64,000 bases of DNA from Actinomadura madurae (GTDB taxonomy: Bacteria > Actinomycetota > Actinomycetes > Streptosporangiales > Streptosporangiaceae): the NCBI RefSeq assembly GCF_900115095.1, contig NZ_FOVH01000004.1, forward strand, positions 600,127 through 664,126, given 5' to 3'. This document shows, piece after piece, positions 62,918-64,000 of the stretch. The notes beneath the pieces were generated by a model that searched no databases, was not told the DNA's origin, and was given only the letters and a program-made list of their open reading frames with translations. The position numbers and the translations under genes are program-made. Position 1 is the stretch's first letter. Each line of letters starts with the position of its first letter.

Positions 62918-63526
62918 GTGAGTTCGCTGGACGAAGAGAGACTGCAGGCGCAGCGCAAGCTGCTGATCCGGCAGCGGGTGCGCCTGATGGTGAACCAGTA
63001 CGAGGTGCACGCCGAGGGCAGCGGCGGCCAGGAGGGCGAGCTGCTCGCCTTCGCGCAGCAGAAGCGGCTGGCGTTCAAGGAACAGGTCACCCTGTACTCC
63101 GACGACACCAAGACGCGCCCGATCCTCGGGTTCAAGGCGCGCAAGCGCATCGACCTCGCGTCGGCGTACGACGTCACCGACGCGCACGGGCAGGCGATCG
63201 GCGTCTTCCGCAAGGACTTCAAGAAGTCGCTGCTCGCCTCGACCTGGCACCTGGAGCAGCCGGGCCTCGGCGTGACGACCGGCAGCGAGCGCAACAAGGT
63301 CGTCGCGGTGCTGCGGCGCGTCTGGCAGATCATCCCGTACGTGGAGAGCCTTCCGTTCGCCTGGCCGTACCACTTCGACTTCTACGCCGGTGACCAGGTG
63401 GTCTTCTCCGTCGACAAGAAGTTCGGGTTCCGCGACCGCTACGTCGTCGAGATCAACGACCCGCGGCTCGACCGCCGCCTGGTCATCGCGCAGGCGGTCG
63501 GCCTGGACGCCCTCCAGTCGCGCTGA
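62918..63526 (+). CDS. LURP-one/scramblase-like beta-barrel protein
   Basis: 202 residues of the LURP-one-related (Tubby/scramblase-like) family: LLIRQRVRLMVNQYEV near 15, then paired beta-strands FAQQKRLAFKEQVTLYSDD, a central FKARKRIDLASAYDVTDAHG, TWHLEQPG and the C-terminal YHFDFYAGDQVVFSVDKKFGFRDRYVVEIND, in pieces. In plants and bacteria these proteins bind membranes or nucleotides; bacterial function is not established. GTG 62918 may be leaderless (CAATAG is five to ten bases upstream). A 20-nt direct repeat lies across its stop codon. Confidence 0.85.
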   Translation: MSSLDEERLQAQRKLLIRQRVRLMVNQYEVHAEGSGGQEGELLAFAQQKRLAFKEQVTLYSDDTKTRPILGFKARKRIDLASAYDVTDAHGQAIGVFRKDFKKSLLASTWHLEQPGLGVTTGSERNKVVAVLRRVWQIIPYVESLPFAWPYHFDFYAGDQVVFSVDKKFGFRDRYVVEINDPRLDRRLVIAQAVGLDALQSR

Positions 63527-63561
63527 CGCCCTCCCGGTCGCCCTGACGCCCTCCCGGTCGC
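63523..63561 (+). repeat. Two tandem copies of a 19/20-nt unit across the LURP-one stop
   Basis: CTGACGCCCTCCCGGTCGC at 63523-63541 and again at 63543-63561, period 20 nt. The TGA in the first copy is the stop codon of the LURP-one gene. It is probably slippage, but it could affect transcript ends. Confidence 0.7.
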
Positions 63562-63616
63562 GCCGGCGCCCGCCTCCGGGCGATGCGCGTTCCCGCGACG
63601 CCCTGGCCTCCGCGCG

Positions 63617-63643
63617 CTTTACATGTTACGAAGGTATGTAAAG
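63617..63643. promoter_or_regulatory. Inverted repeat upstream of the last gene
   Basis: CTTTACAT (63617-63624) and ATGTAAAG (63636-63643), perfect 8-bp arms, 11-nt spacer, 62 bp before the GTG at 63705. It is AT-rich in this genome, so a TetR-type or other operator with promoter elements is likely. The TetR at 62174 or another regulator might bind it; not shown. Confidence 0.6.
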
Positions 63644-63704
63644 CCGTGGGCGGAGCACACCCGCGTCGCGATCGCGCGGCGTCCTGCCCGGAGGAGGATC
63701 CCCC

Positions 63705-64000
63705 GTGAGTTCCTACGACCTCTACACCACGCCGGTGCCGACCGAGACGTGGAACGTACCGATGGCGGGCGACACCCGCTTCACCTGGGAGTACGACGAG
63801 GGGCGCGACCGGCTGCTGAACCTGTACCAGAAGGGCAAGGACAAGCAGTGGGACGCGCAGAAGCGCATCGACTGGGACCTTGAGGTCGATCCGGTGAACG
63901 TCGCCGGGCTGCCGGAGAACTTCAACCCGCTGTTCGGCTCCGACATCTGGGAGAAGATGTCGCAGAAGGAGCGGGACGAGTTCGGCCGGCACCAGGGTTC
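63705..64000 (+). CDS. Probable ferritin-like diiron protein, N-terminal part (cut by window end)
   Basis: 98 residues are visible from GTG 63705, with GGAGGAGG seven bases upstream. The start YTTPVPTETWNVPMAGDTRF and the segment DRLLNLYQKGKDKQWDAQKR are helical, followed by IDWDLEVDPVN and GLPENFNPLFGSDIWEKM. This resembles the N-terminal region of ferritin-like (AurF- or R2-like) diiron proteins known from actinomycetes, in which the metal ligands lie further on, outside this window. I rate the assignment as plausible only. The inverted repeat upstream suggests a dedicated regulator. Confidence 0.6.
   Translation, partial: MSSYDLYTTPVPTETWNVPMAGDTRFTWEYDEGRDRLLNLYQKGKDKQWDAQKRIDWDLEVDPVNVAGLPENFNPLFGSDIWEKMSQKERDEFGRHQG

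Overview
The window is very GC-rich with dense, mostly non-overlapping genes, frequent GTG starts, several probably leaderless genes and an actinobacterial repertoire: a DUF397/XRE pair, DUF4153, WYL and SigE-type regulators, membrane Ser/Thr kinases, a B12-controlled class I ribonucleotide reductase, a bc1-type cytochrome b and many acyl-CoA ligases. Gene content and style suggest a chromosomal segment from a filamentous actinomycete, probably Thermomonosporaceae (Actinomadura-like). The genus is inferred, not proven. No rRNA, tRNA, CRISPR array, transposase or integrase was seen.

Layout. 0-3.4 kb: nrdB (cut by the window edge) and nrdA on the minus strand, behind a cobalamin riboswitch and two NrdR-like boxes 31 bp apart. 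3.4-6.4 kb: a membrane protein, YcnI and CopC (copper-handling set), then an antibiotic-monooxygenase/truncated-haemoglobin fusion and a 47-residue ORF with a strong terminator. 6.5-11.2 kb: an MMPL exporter with its TetR, then an orphan asparagine-synthetase-like enzyme. 11.2-15.8 kb: an accessory-looking segment bounded by two direct 66-bp repeats. It holds a divergent TetR/SDR pair, a 41-residue zinc-finger protein, a decayed methyltransferase, an XRE/DUF397 pair, two small overlapping genes and an EF-hand protein. 15.8-21.4 kb: two translationally coupled acyl-CoA ligases, a GAF-LuxR regulator and an MFS exporter. 21.7-26.8 kb: a D-amino-acid lyase/FetB pair, a Tat-exported polysaccharide deacetylase and a second MMPL protein that is divergent from a NarL-type two-component system.

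29-41.6 kb: a coiled-coil membrane protein, enoyl-CoA hydratase, a short Rho with a long structured leader, a Ser/Thr kinase, a FadD-like ligase, SigE, two hydrolases, a truncated GlxA-type regulator followed by a two-gene nucleotidyltransferase (toxin-antitoxin-like) cassette, a secreted protein ending exactly at LPVTG, an L,D-transpeptidase lipoprotein and YceI. 41.6-48.3 kb: an orphan histidine kinase, a glutamate-cysteine ligase, and an OmpR-type regulator/kinase/DUF4153 operon. 48.3-53.7 kb: a GntR-Nudix operon with a near-perfect 34-bp palindrome in front of a second copy of a small-protein family, a PucR-type regulator, an orphan QcrB, and a frameshifted cytochrome b561-like gene with a zf-HC2 protein. 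53.8-64 kb: an MBL-fold hydrolase, DUF488, YdeI-like, a WYL regulator with a 17-bp inverted repeat, a ROK regulator, a GNAT acetyltransferase, a kinase-cyclophilin fusion, a GH1 beta-glucosidase, TetR, a LURP-one-like protein and the start of a probable ferritin-like diiron protein.

The genes read as small independent modules, many with a recognisable local operator. The most unusual items are the receptor kinase with an extracellular cyclophilin domain, the 66-bp repeats enclosing an AT-richer segment, the duplicated small-protein family beside regulators, the short Rho with its leader, and the LPVTG protein that lacks a membrane tail.
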